From contig DASTRY010000089.1 in assembly GCA_035760965.1 (NCBI GenBank), positions 1-64,000 on the forward strand: a DNA stretch of 64,000 bases. The letters run 5' to 3'. Under the pieces are notes generated by a model that ran no database searches, was not told the origin of the DNA, and worked only from the letters and a program-made list of their open reading frames with translations. This DNA is from JADGHX01 sp035760965 (GTDB lineage: Bacteria > Pseudomonadota > Gammaproteobacteria > Steroidobacterales > Steroidobacteraceae). Position 1 is the first letter of the stretch. The number at the start of each line of letters is the position of its first letter. Below, one piece after another: positions 34,701 through 43,545 of the stretch. Made by a program: the position numbers and the translations under genes.

Positions 34701-36128
34701 TCAGCTCCCCAGCACCCAGGTGTCCTTGGTGCCGCCGCCCTGCGAGGAATTCACGACGAGCGAGCCCTCGCGCAACGCGACGCGGGTGAGTCCGCCCGGC
34801 ACGACCGTGACTTCTTTTCCGGACAGCACGAACGGGCGCAGGTCGATGTGGCGCGGCGCCAGGCCCGTCGCGACGAACGTCGGCGACGTGGAGAGCGCAA
34901 GCGTCGGCTGCGCGATGTAGCGCTCCGGATGGGCGATGATGCGCTTCCTGAAATCCTCGATCTGCGGGCGCGTCGCTGCCGGGCCGATCAACATGCCGTA
35001 ACCGCCGGCGCCGTGCACTTCCTTGACGACCAGCTCGGGCAATCGATCGAGCACGTACTTCAGATCGTCGGGCCGCCGCAGTATCCAGGTGGGCACGTTC
35101 GCGAGCAGCGGCTCCTCGCCGAGATAGAACCGCACCATCTCGGGCACGTACGGATAGATCGATTTGTCGTCGGCGACGCCTGTGCCGATGGCATTCGCGA
35201 TGGTGACCCGCCCCGCGCGGTAGACGGTGAGGAGGCCGGGTACGCCGAGCACGGACTCGGGCCGGAAGGCCAGCGGGTCGAGAAAGTCGTCGTCGATACG
35301 CCGGTAGATGACGTCGACGCGCTCGGGCCCGCGGGTGGTCCGCATGTACAGCACGTCGTCGCGAACGAACAGGTCCTGCCCCTCGACCAGCTCGATCCCC
35401 ATCTGCTGCGCGAGGAATGCGTGCTCGAAGTACGCGCTGTTGTAGGCGCCGGGTGTCAGGAGCACGACGCGCGGATCGGTCACACCGGATGGCGCGACGC
35501 TCTTCAGGTTCTCGAGCAGCACGTCCGGATAATGCTCGACCGGCTCCACCGGATGGCGCGCGAAGAGCTCGGGGAAGAGCCGCGTCATCATCTTGCGGTT
35601 TTCGAGCATGTACGACACGCCGGACGGGACGCGCAGGTTGTCTTCCAGCACGCAGAACCGGCCGCTGTCGTCGCGGACCACGTCGATTCCCGCGATGTGC
35701 GTGTAGATGCCGCCCGGCACGTCGATGTTCTGCATCTCCGGGCGATACTGGGCATTGGTCAGGACCTGGTCGGCCGGGATCCTGCCGGCCTGCAGGATCT
35801 CCTGCTTGTGATACACGTCTCGGATGAACTCATTGAGCGCGCGCACGCGCTGTCGCAGCCCGGCTTCGAGCGTGCGCCACTCGTCGAGCGGCAGGATGCG
35901 CGGCACGATGTCGAACGGGATGAGGCGCTCGGTTCCGGCGTTCTCTCCGTACACCGCGAACGTGATGCCCACGCGGTGAAAGAGCGCGTCGGCTTCCGCC
36001 CGCTTTTGCGCGAGACGCTCACGCGGCTGCTCGTCGAGCCAGGCCCAGTAGCGCCGGCAATGCGCGCGCGGTGCGCCGCCCGTTTCCAGCATCTCGTCGT
36101 AAGGCTGTGCGCTTTCGCGGCTCGGCAT
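34701..36128 (-). CDS. Circularly permuted ATP-grasp protein (DUF404/DUF407)
   Basis: 475 residues from the ATG at 36128; an ATG at 36263 in frame would read through a palindromic element and is unlikely. 'YDEMLETGGAPRAHCRRYWA' starts the protein; 'FDIVPRILPLDEWRTLEAGL', 'GIYTHIAGIDVVRDDSGRF', 'VLEDNLRVPSGVSYMLENR' and 'VVKEVHGAGGYGMLIGP' are the conserved ATP-grasp blocks. Expected to activate a carboxylate with ATP and join it to an amine or thiol, as in peptide-forming ligases. First gene of the Anbu operon. The substrate is unknown. Confidence 0.92.
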   Translation of the reverse strand: MPSRESAQPYDEMLETGGAPRAHCRRYWAWLDEQPRERLAQKRAEADALFHRVGITFAVYGENAGTERLIPFDIVPRILPLDEWRTLEAGLRQRVRALNEFIRDVYHKQEILQAGRIPADQVLTNAQYRPEMQNIDVPGGIYTHIAGIDVVRDDSGRFCVLEDNLRVPSGVSYMLENRKMMTRLFPELFARHPVEPVEHYPDVLLENLKSVAPSGVTDPRVVLLTPGAYNSAYFEHAFLAQQMGIELVEGQDLFVRDDVLYMRTTRGPERVDVIYRRIDDDFLDPLAFRPESVLGVPGLLTVYRAGRVTIANAIGTGVADDKSIYPYVPEMVRFYLGEEPLLANVPTWILRRPDDLKYVLDRLPELVVKEVHGAGGYGMLIGPAATRPQIEDFRKRIIAHPERYIAQPTLALSTSPTFVATGLAPRHIDLRPFVLSGKEVTVVPGGLTRVALREGSLVVNSSQGGGTKDTWVLGS

Positions 36129-36151
36129 GACGCCCCGGTGGAAATGGATGC

Positions 36152-36237
36152 GCAGAGGTGCCGGGTCAGGGGATTTCGGATCAGCGAATCCCGGCGGTCC
36201 CGGGTCGGGCCGAAACGGCCGGACCCGGCACCTCTGC
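36152..36237. repeat. 86-bp multi-palindromic element
   Basis: Perfect 16-bp terminal inverted repeats (36152-36167 and 36222-36237, GCAGAGGTGCCGGGTC). Between them are nested palindromes: GGCCG-AAA-CGGCC (36209-36221), flanked by GGGTC (36202-36206) and, next to its end, GACCC (36222-36226), and GGGATT (about 36170) with AATCCC (about 36187). It folds as a multi-arm cruciform. It looks like a dispersed REP- or MITE-like element, non-autonomous since no transposase is present. It lies 24 bp upstream of the ATP-grasp start, within what should be its leader or promoter. Confidence 0.7.
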
Positions 36238-36382
36238 ACACCCTTGCCTCTTGCGGCTGACAAATGCAGACACCATGCCAGCCGCGCCGGGTAGCGGCGT
36301 CAACGAGTTACGCGACGCGCGCGCGGCGCTGCCTCGTCGAGGTGCAGCCATCGCCCGCGAACGGTGCGCGCACGCGCATTGC

Positions 36383-36388
36383 TAGAAT
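36383..36388 (+). promoter_or_regulatory. Possible extended -10 of the asmA-like gene
   Basis: TAGAAT preceded directly by TGC makes an extended -10 (TGn-TAGAAT), 46 bp upstream of the GTG start. No good -35 is seen at the expected distance, which extended -10 promoters can tolerate. The rest of the 305-bp region between the ATP-grasp and asmA-like starts holds only the palindromic element. Confidence 0.3.
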
Positions 36389-36433
36389 CCGCGCCCGGCA
36401 GCAAGGGCGCCCAAGAAGAACGCGGATGAGTCA

Positions 36434-37905
36434 GTGCGCATAGGACGGTGGATTCTCGGCATCGTGGCGGCGCTCGTGCTGCTGGCCGTGCTCACGGTGG
36501 TCGCGGTCACGATGTTCGTCGACCCGAATCGATTCCGAGGACAGGTCGAGTCGGCCGTCGCGCGCGTCACGGGCCAGCCGTTCAAGATCGTCGGCGACCT
36601 CGAGATTTCCTGGTACCCGTGGCTCGCGCTACGCATGGGACCGGCGCAATTCGGCAAGGCGGTGGGCTCGAGCGAGCCGCCGATCGTCGAGTGGCAGCAC
36701 GCCCGCGTCGGCGCGAAGTTGATTCCGCTCACGCAGGGGCAGCTCATCATCGATCGCATCCGGCTCGAAGGGCCGAAGTTCCACCTGATCCGGCGCGCGG
36801 ACGGGCGCTCGAATTGGGACGACGTCATCGACTCGATCCGAGCGCGCGCGCAGCCGGCGCCGCGTCCCGTCCCGGCGACCGAGAGCACGCCGGGCCCGCA
36901 GATCGGCGGGTTCGAAGTGCGCGACGGCACGCTGGAATACATCGACGAGGGGAAGCAGCAGCGCTTCGCGATCGAGCACTGGCAGCTCACGGTCGGCGAA
37001 TGGCACTCGGGCGCGACGTTCCCCGTCGAGACCGCGTTCACGTATACGTTCGACGGCGACACGGCCGCCGCCAATACGCGGACCGCGACGGCCAACGCGC
37101 CGGCGGCCGGCGGTGCCTCGAAACGCGCCGCGACACCCGTTGGCGGTGCGACGCGCGCCGCGGGCCAGGGGGCAGGCGGTTCGCCTCCCGCGCCGATCGT
37201 CGCGAAGGTGGAGGCGACCGCTCGCCTGCACATCTCGGACGATGCGAACGACATCGATTTGTTCGGGCTCGAGTCCTCGAATCAGCTCATCGGCGGCCCG
37301 TTCCCCGCGCGCGGGCTGCCGATCACGCTGCAGCTCTCGCGCCTCGCGGCGCGTCTGCGGCCGCTCGATATCGCGATTTCCGAAGTGAGCGCGCGCGTCG
37401 GCGAGGCGAAGCTGACCGCGTCGATTCAGGCGGGCGAAACCGGGCCGGAGCGGATGCTCTACGTGCGCGGGCCGGTCACGGTCGAGATGCATTCCGTGCG
37501 CGATTTCCTGACCCAGGTCGGCGTGAAGAAGGCGCCGCTGCCGGTGGACAAGAGCACGATCGGACCGCTCAGCCTCTCGAGCATGTGGGAGTGGAAGGAC
37601 GGCGCGATCACCGTGAACAGCATCGACTTGCAGCTCGACGAGACGCATTTCAGCGGCGACCTGAATCGCGCGTCCGGCGCCGATCCGGTCTGGACGTTCG
37701 CGCTCCACGGCGACAAGATCGGCCTGTCCCGGTACGTCCCGCTCGAGGAGACCAGCAAGGAGCCCTTCGAGCTGCCGCTCGCGACGTTGCGAGCGCTGAA
37801 GATGCAGGGCGAGCTCACGTTCGACCAGGCGTGGCTCGCGGATGCGCAGATGAAGAATGTCCGCTTGCGAGTCGAGCTGGCGGACGGGACGGTGAAGCAG
37901 GCCCA

Positions 37906-37909
<4 letters not shown>
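36434..37909 (+). CDS. AsmA-family envelope protein
   Basis: 491 residues from a GTG. One N-terminal membrane helix (about 6-28, 'ILGIVAALVLLAVLTVVAVT') followed by 'FVDPNRFRGQVESAVARVTG', the start of the AsmA domain, then 'GDLEISWYPWLALRMGPAQF' and 'IDRIRLEGPKFHLIRRADGR'. A long Ala/Thr/Gly-rich linker (about 210-255) splits the domain. The C-terminal 'LKMQGELTFDQAWLADAQMKNV' is the usual AsmA end motif. AsmA-like proteins are thought to bridge the periplasm for phospholipid traffic to the outer membrane. The stop overlaps a GTG of mutY (GTGA). Confidence 0.9.
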
Positions 37910-39081
<1,172 letters not shown>

Positions 39082-39105
39082 GGCGAGCCTCGCGGAGATT
39101 TCGAC

Positions 39106-39372
39106 GTGACCCGGATGGTTCAATGCGTGCTCCTGAAGCGCGAAGCGCCCGGGCTCGACCGCCCGCCTTATCCAGGCGAGCTCGGCAAGCGCATCTACGA
39201 GAACGTCTCGAAGGAAGCCTGGCAACGGTGGGTTGCGCACCAGACGATGCTGATCAACGAGTATCGCCTCACGCCCATCGAGCCGAAGGCCCGCAAGTTC
39301 CTCGAAGGCGAGATGGAGAAGTTCTTCTTCGGCCCCGGCTCGCAGGCTCCTGAAGGATACAAGCCCACCTGA
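39106..39372 (+). CDS. yggX: Fe(2+)-trafficking / oxidative-damage protection protein
   Basis: 88 residues from a GTG at 39106 with GGAG about 10 bases upstream; the alignment 'MTRMVQCVLLKREAPGLD' to 'MSRTIFCTFLQREAEGQD' in E. coli supports this over the ATG at 39115. 'YPGELGKRIYENVSKEAWQR' and 'HQTMLINEYRL' are the family signature and the single Cys at position 7 is conserved. Supports iron handling and protection of Fe-S clusters, matching the Fe-S protein MutY just upstream (25 bp). Its stop directly abuts the stop of the convergent response regulator. Confidence 0.95.
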   Translation: MTRMVQCVLLKREAPGLDRPPYPGELGKRIYENVSKEAWQRWVAHQTMLINEYRLTPIEPKARKFLEGEMEKFFFGPGSQAPEGYKPT

Positions 39373-39381
39373 CTACAGGTG
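39366..39381. terminator. Small bidirectional hairpin spanning two stop codons
   Basis: CACCTG (39366-39371), loop ACTA, CAGGTG (39376-39381). The yggX TGA (39370-39372) and the complement of the regulator's TAG (39373-39375) both lie inside this hairpin. It is only 6 bp with no T-run, so termination strength is doubtful, but it is the only structure between the two convergent genes. Confidence 0.35.
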
Positions 39382-40002
39382 AATCAGCCCCCGCTTGTGC
39401 GCGACGGCGACCGCTTCCGTGCGGCTGATCGCATCGAGCTTCGTCAGGATCGATTTCACGTGCGTCTTCGCCGTGCCTTCGGTGATGTTCAGTCGCCGCG
39501 CGATGTCCTTGTTGCTGCGGCCCTGAGCGATCTCCTGCAGCACGCTCATCTCGCGCTGCGTGAGGCTCGGCTTCGCCATGCGCTGCAGCGCTTTGGCGGC
39601 GACCGTCGATGAGGTGTACGGCCGGTCCTCGCTGACCGCGCGAATCGCCGACAGGATTTCGGTGCGCGGCGCATCCTTCAGCAGATAGCCCTTCGCGCCC
39701 TGACTCAGGCTGCGGAAGATGTCCTCGTCGCCGTCGAAGGTCGTCATGATGAGCAGCCGCGCCTTCGGATGCTTTTCCAGCACGGTCTGCACGACGGAGA
39801 CGCCGTCCTGCTTCGGCATGCGCAGGTCGAGGACCATGACGTCGGGCAGGTGCTGATCGAAGAGACGCACGGCCTCTTCGCCGTCGCCGGCTTCGGCGAC
39901 CACCTGCATGTCGGACTGTTGATTGACGATTGCGGCGAGCCCGTCGCGGACTACCGGATGATCGTCAGCCAGAATGACACGGATCTTCGGATTAGCGGCC
40001 AT
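39373..40002 (-). CDS. NarL/FixJ-family response regulator of the efflux operon
   Basis: 209 residues from the ATG at 40002, two bases after the kinase stop; an upstream in-frame start would lie inside the kinase gene. Receiver 'VILADDHPVVRDGL' with phosphorylation site D59 ('VMVLDLRMPKQDG') and Lys in 'GYLLKDAPRTE'. C-terminal LuxR helix-turn-helix 'LTQREMSVLQEIAQGRSNKD', 'LNITEGTAKTHVKSILTKL'. Last gene of a five-gene minus-strand run (adaptor, RND pump, outer-membrane factor, kinase, regulator). Confidence 0.94.
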   Translation of the reverse strand: MAANPKIRVILADDHPVVRDGLAAIVNQQSDMQVVAEAGDGEEAVRLFDQHLPDVMVLDLRMPKQDGVSVVQTVLEKHPKARLLIMTTFDGDEDIFRSLSQGAKGYLLKDAPRTEILSAIRAVSEDRPYTSSTVAAKALQRMAKPSLTQREMSVLQEIAQGRSNKDIARRLNITEGTAKTHVKSILTKLDAISRTEAVAVAHKRGLIHL

Positions 40003-40004
40003 GT

Positions 40005-41990
40005 TCAGTTGACTTGGACTTGAGCCGGTTGCTTCGACCGGATGGTTTCGGCGCTCGCCCGCTTCGGCACGCGGACGCTGATGCGCGTCCCCTCGCCGGG
40101 TTTGCTGTCGAGACGCCACTCACCGCCGATCGCGCGCGCGCGGTCGCGCATGTTCTCGAGTCCGAAGCCCATCTTCGCGCAGAGCTCCGGTCCCCCCTCC
40201 ATGCCGACCCCGTCGTCGCTGATCGACAGCTCCCAATTCGCGGCTTCTTCTTTCAAGACGATGCGTACGTTTTTCGGATTCGCGTGGCGAACCGCATTCG
40301 CCACCGCCTCCTGCGCGATGCGCAGGAGCGCGTGCTCGTGCTCGGGCGGCAGCCCGGTTGCGATGGCGCCGCCCTCGAAGGTGGACGTGACGCGCCCCGG
40401 CACCGTCGAGCGCTCGGCGAGCTGCGTGAGCGCCACCGTGAGCGAGCCGCGGCGCGTTTCCTCCGGACGCAGCGCCAGCACCGAGCGACGCGCCTCCGTC
40501 AGACCTTCTTTCGCGAGATCGCGAATGCGCCCGAGCACGACGTTCAGCTGCTTGGAGGAGCCCTTCAGCTCTTCCGCGGCGCCGAGCTGCATCAGAATGC
40601 CGGTGAACGCCTGCGCGAGACCGTCGTGAATCTCCTGCCCGATGCGATTGCGCTCGACGAGCACCGCCGCCGTCTTGGACGCATGCGCACGCACCGTGAG
40701 CTCGATGGCCAGCGTCGCCTGATACGAGAGCGCGAGCAGCGACTCACACGCCTGCGGACTGATGGGCTCGCGATGACGGAAGGTCAGCGCGATGCATCCC
40801 ATCGTGCGCTCGCCGAAGAGCAGCGGCAGCACGAAGAGGCGCTGCACCTGGTCGAGCCGTTTCATGTCGATCGTGCCCGGCCAGACGCACTCGAGATCGG
40901 CCGGCACGCTGAGATCGAGATACTGCGGCTCGCGCAAGGCGCGCAGCCGCTCGTCGAACTTGGCTTGCTCCCGCGTCAAGCTCACCGGGAACGTGGGCTC
41001 GGTGATCTCGCCGTTGCGCGCGTACGCGAGGATGCGCCACTCCTGCAGCGCCTCTTTCCAGAGAACGACGGAGCCGCCGGCCGCATCGACCTGGCGCGTC
41101 GCTTCGAGCAGCAGGGCACGCAAGAAGCTCTGCAGGTCCGGCTCCTTCGCGAGCCGCTCGAGATTGCTGCGAATGGAGGCGTTCGATCTCGCGAGCTCCG
41201 CAACGCGCTCTTCCGCGGCACGCTCGCGCTCGCGCCGGACGGCATCGACCAGCCGCTCGCGATGGAGCGCGGCGCCGATGATGCCCGCCGCCATCTCGAG
41301 CGCCGAGAGCTCGGCGGAATCGATCGAGCGCAGCTGCCGCGTGCTGTCGAAGCCGACGACGCCGACGTACTCGCCGTCGATGAACATCGGCACGATCGCC
41401 TTCGTCTTCGTGCCCACGCCTTCGAGAGCGCAGCCGCAGGCCTCTTCGCGAGCACCCTCTTTGATGATGCAGACGGACCGGCCGGCACGCAGCTCCGCGC
41501 ACTCGCGCGCGAAGTCCCGCTCTTCGAGCGTGCCCATGGTCGGGTGCCCGAGATGCGGTACTACGCCCTCCGCGACCCATTCGCTCGCGACGACGAGCAG
41601 GCGCTCGCCGCGCGGGCCGGTCTGGGTCAGCATGAGGTTCACGCGATCCACCGCCGCCGCCTCGCCGAGCTGGCGAAGCACGTGCGGAACCGCGGCCATG
41701 ACGTCCGGCGCTTCGAGCAGGATGCGGCTCGCATTGGCCGATGCGGCCAGCAAGCGCTCGCGCCGCTGCAGCGATTCGTACATCTGCGCCAGCTCGGCCG
41801 CACGGGCCGTGGCCAGGCGCTGACAGTCGGTTTCTTCGGCCAGGTTGTCGGCGGGCGTGTCGAGCCCGCCTGCGGGGTGCTCGCGCACGGCGCCGTCCCC
41901 GCGCAGACGCTGGGCCTCGGCCTCCAGGTCGGCCGCTTCGCGATCCAGGGCTGTGAGTACGTTCGCGTTCACCCGATTCTCCCGAGCCAT
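40005..41990 (-). CDS. GAF-domain sensor histidine kinase (HisKA_3)
   Basis: 661 residues from the ATG at 41990, 13 bp after the outer-membrane-factor stop. No membrane segment, so cytosolic. An N-terminal coiled-coil region (about 10-80) is followed by two GAF domains (about 95-250 and 280-435). The first contains several Cys ('SVCIIKEGAREEACGCALEG'), which could sense redox or bind metal. Kinase core: His455 in 'RIGQEIHDGLAQAFTGIL', 'RIAQEAVANAVRHANPKN' and 'ISDDGVGMEGGPE'. Partners the LuxR-type regulator two bases downstream. Placement at the end of the efflux operon suggests that it responds to a pump substrate or to the same stress. Confidence 0.92.
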   Translation of the reverse strand: MARENRVNANVLTALDREAADLEAEAQRLRGDGAVREHPAGGLDTPADNLAEETDCQRLATARAAELAQMYESLQRRERLLAASANASRILLEAPDVMAAVPHVLRQLGEAAAVDRVNLMLTQTGPRGERLLVVASEWVAEGVVPHLGHPTMGTLEERDFARECAELRAGRSVCIIKEGAREEACGCALEGVGTKTKAIVPMFIDGEYVGVVGFDSTRQLRSIDSAELSALEMAAGIIGAALHRERLVDAVRRERERAAEERVAELARSNASIRSNLERLAKEPDLQSFLRALLLEATRQVDAAGGSVVLWKEALQEWRILAYARNGEITEPTFPVSLTREQAKFDERLRALREPQYLDLSVPADLECVWPGTIDMKRLDQVQRLFVLPLLFGERTMGCIALTFRHREPISPQACESLLALSYQATLAIELTVRAHASKTAAVLVERNRIGQEIHDGLAQAFTGILMQLGAAEELKGSSKQLNVVLGRIRDLAKEGLTEARRSVLALRPEETRRGSLTVALTQLAERSTVPGRVTSTFEGGAIATGLPPEHEHALLRIAQEAVANAVRHANPKNVRIVLKEEAANWELSISDDGVGMEGGPELCAKMGFGLENMRDRARAIGGEWRLDSKPGEGTRISVRVPKRASAETIRSKQPAQVQVN

Positions 41991-42003
41991 CCGGCCCGCG
42001 AGT

Positions 42004-43545
42004 CTAGCGCGAAGTGGGCGTAACGGCCGCAACGGGGGTCATCCTCGGCAGGGGCGCCTGCTGCCAGCCCCCACCCAACGCTTTGTAAACTGCGATCAGG
42101 CTGGTGGCCGTCTCGGTCCGGCTCTGCGCCAGCGCGTCTTCGGCCTCGAGCTGCGTGCGCTCGCTGTCCAGCACTTCCAGGAAATCCACGATGCCCCCGT
42201 CGAATCGGGCGCGTGCCAGGCGCGCGGCCACGGCGCTAGCGCGAGCGCTGTCCGCCACGTGCTCGAGGCGCTCGCGGGCGCGGGCGTGGGTCACGAGCGC
42301 ATCCTCGGTTTCTTCGAGGGCGCCGAGCACCGTCTTTTCGTATTGAGCGAGGGAAGCGTCAGCGCGGGCGCGGGCGCCGGCAATGCGGGCGCGTACGCGA
42401 CCGATGTCGAAAGCCGCCCAGGAGATGCCCGGAGCGATGAGTCGTGTGCCGGTGCCTTTGTCGCCCAGCGAGCCTGCATCCGAGGCGGCATAGCCGACAC
42501 TCCCGGTGAAGGTCACATGCGGAAAGAGGTCCGCGACCGCGACGCCGATGCGCGCCGTGTCCGCGGCGAGCCCGCGCTCGGCAGCCTGGATGTCCGGCCG
42601 CCTGCGCAGCAGATCGGCGGGATTACCGACGGCGATGACCTGAGGCAGTGGGGGGAGGTCTTGGGGACTGCTCAGAGAAGTCGTCAACGCCGTCGGCTCC
42701 CGGCCTGTCAGCACACTGAGACGATGAATGGAGCGCGCCACCGCCGCTTCAAGAGGGCCGATGGTGGCGAGCGTCGCGGAGAGCTGCGCCTGCGCGCGCG
42801 AAGTATCGAGCTCCGTGCCGCGGCCCGCGTCGAGCCGCGCCTTCGTGAGATTCAGCGTGGCCCGTTGGTTCTCCGCATTCCGGCGCGCGACATCGAGCTG
42901 GCTCTGCTGCCCGCGCAGCTCGAAGTAGGTGCGCGCGACTTCGGCCGTCACGACGACCTGGGCATCGCGCAGGTTCGCTTCCGCGCTCTGCGCCTCCGCG
43001 CGGTTGGCTTCGATGTTGCGGCGGATCTGGCCGAAGAAGTCGAGCTCCCAGGCCGCGTCGAAGCTCGCCTCGTAGAGCTTCAGCGTGCCGCCGAACAGGG
43101 CGGCGCCCTGATCGTTCGCATACTTCTGCTCGGAGTAGGTGCCCGATGCGGTGACCGTGGGCGCGAGATCGAACTGCGACAGTCGCCGCTCGGCACGCGC
43201 CTCCGTGAAGCGCGCGTACGCGATGCGCAGATCGTGATTCGCCTGCAAGGCGTCCGTGATCAGCGCGTTCAACGTGGGATCGTTGAACTGCGTCCAGAAC
43301 TGCGCGACCGCCTCTTCTTGCGAGTACACGGCGGGCTGCGTGTTCGCGGTGCTCGGCTGCGCGGGCGCCGGCTGCGCGGCGCCCTCGAACTTCTCCGCGA
43401 CCTTCACGTCGGGACGGTGATAGTCCGGCCCGACGGCGCAGCTCGCGAGCCACAGCGAGCCGAACAGAATCGCGAGCCCGCGCGTCAGCCCGACGCGCCA
43501 CTCGCGCGAGCGCAGTGCGCCCGGATGAGTTGGCAACTTACGCAT
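42004..43545 (-). CDS. RND efflux outer-membrane factor (NodT/OprM family lipoprotein)
   Basis: 513 residues. Lipoprotein signal 'FGSLWLASCAVGPDYHRPDV' with the lipidated Cys near residue 36, followed by the usual 'GPDY.RP'. Two long alpha-helical repeats typical of TolC-like factors ('LNALITDALQANHDLRIAYA', 'EANLRDAQVVVTAEVARTYF', 'RRPDIQAAERGLAADTARIG'). Forms the outer-membrane channel of the tripartite pump encoded just upstream; it overlaps the RND gene by 8 bp. Confidence 0.94.
   Translation of the reverse strand: MRKLPTHPGALRSREWRVGLTRGLAILFGSLWLASCAVGPDYHRPDVKVAEKFEGAAQPAPAQPSTANTQPAVYSQEEAVAQFWTQFNDPTLNALITDALQANHDLRIAYARFTEARAERRLSQFDLAPTVTASGTYSEQKYANDQGAALFGGTLKLYEASFDAAWELDFFGQIRRNIEANRAEAQSAEANLRDAQVVVTAEVARTYFELRGQQSQLDVARRNAENQRATLNLTKARLDAGRGTELDTSRAQAQLSATLATIGPLEAAVARSIHRLSVLTGREPTALTTSLSSPQDLPPLPQVIAVGNPADLLRRRPDIQAAERGLAADTARIGVAVADLFPHVTFTGSVGYAASDAGSLGDKGTGTRLIAPGISWAAFDIGRVRARIAGARARADASLAQYEKTVLGALEETEDALVTHARARERLEHVADSARASAVAARLARARFDGGIVDFLEVLDSERTQLEAEDALAQSRTETATSLIAVYKALGGGWQQAPLPRMTPVAAVTPTSR

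Noticed and set aside
36129..36263. 45-codon N-terminal extension of the ATP-grasp protein
   Set aside because: It would translate through the 86-bp palindromic element, and homologues begin near 'YDEMLE'; start placed at 36128.
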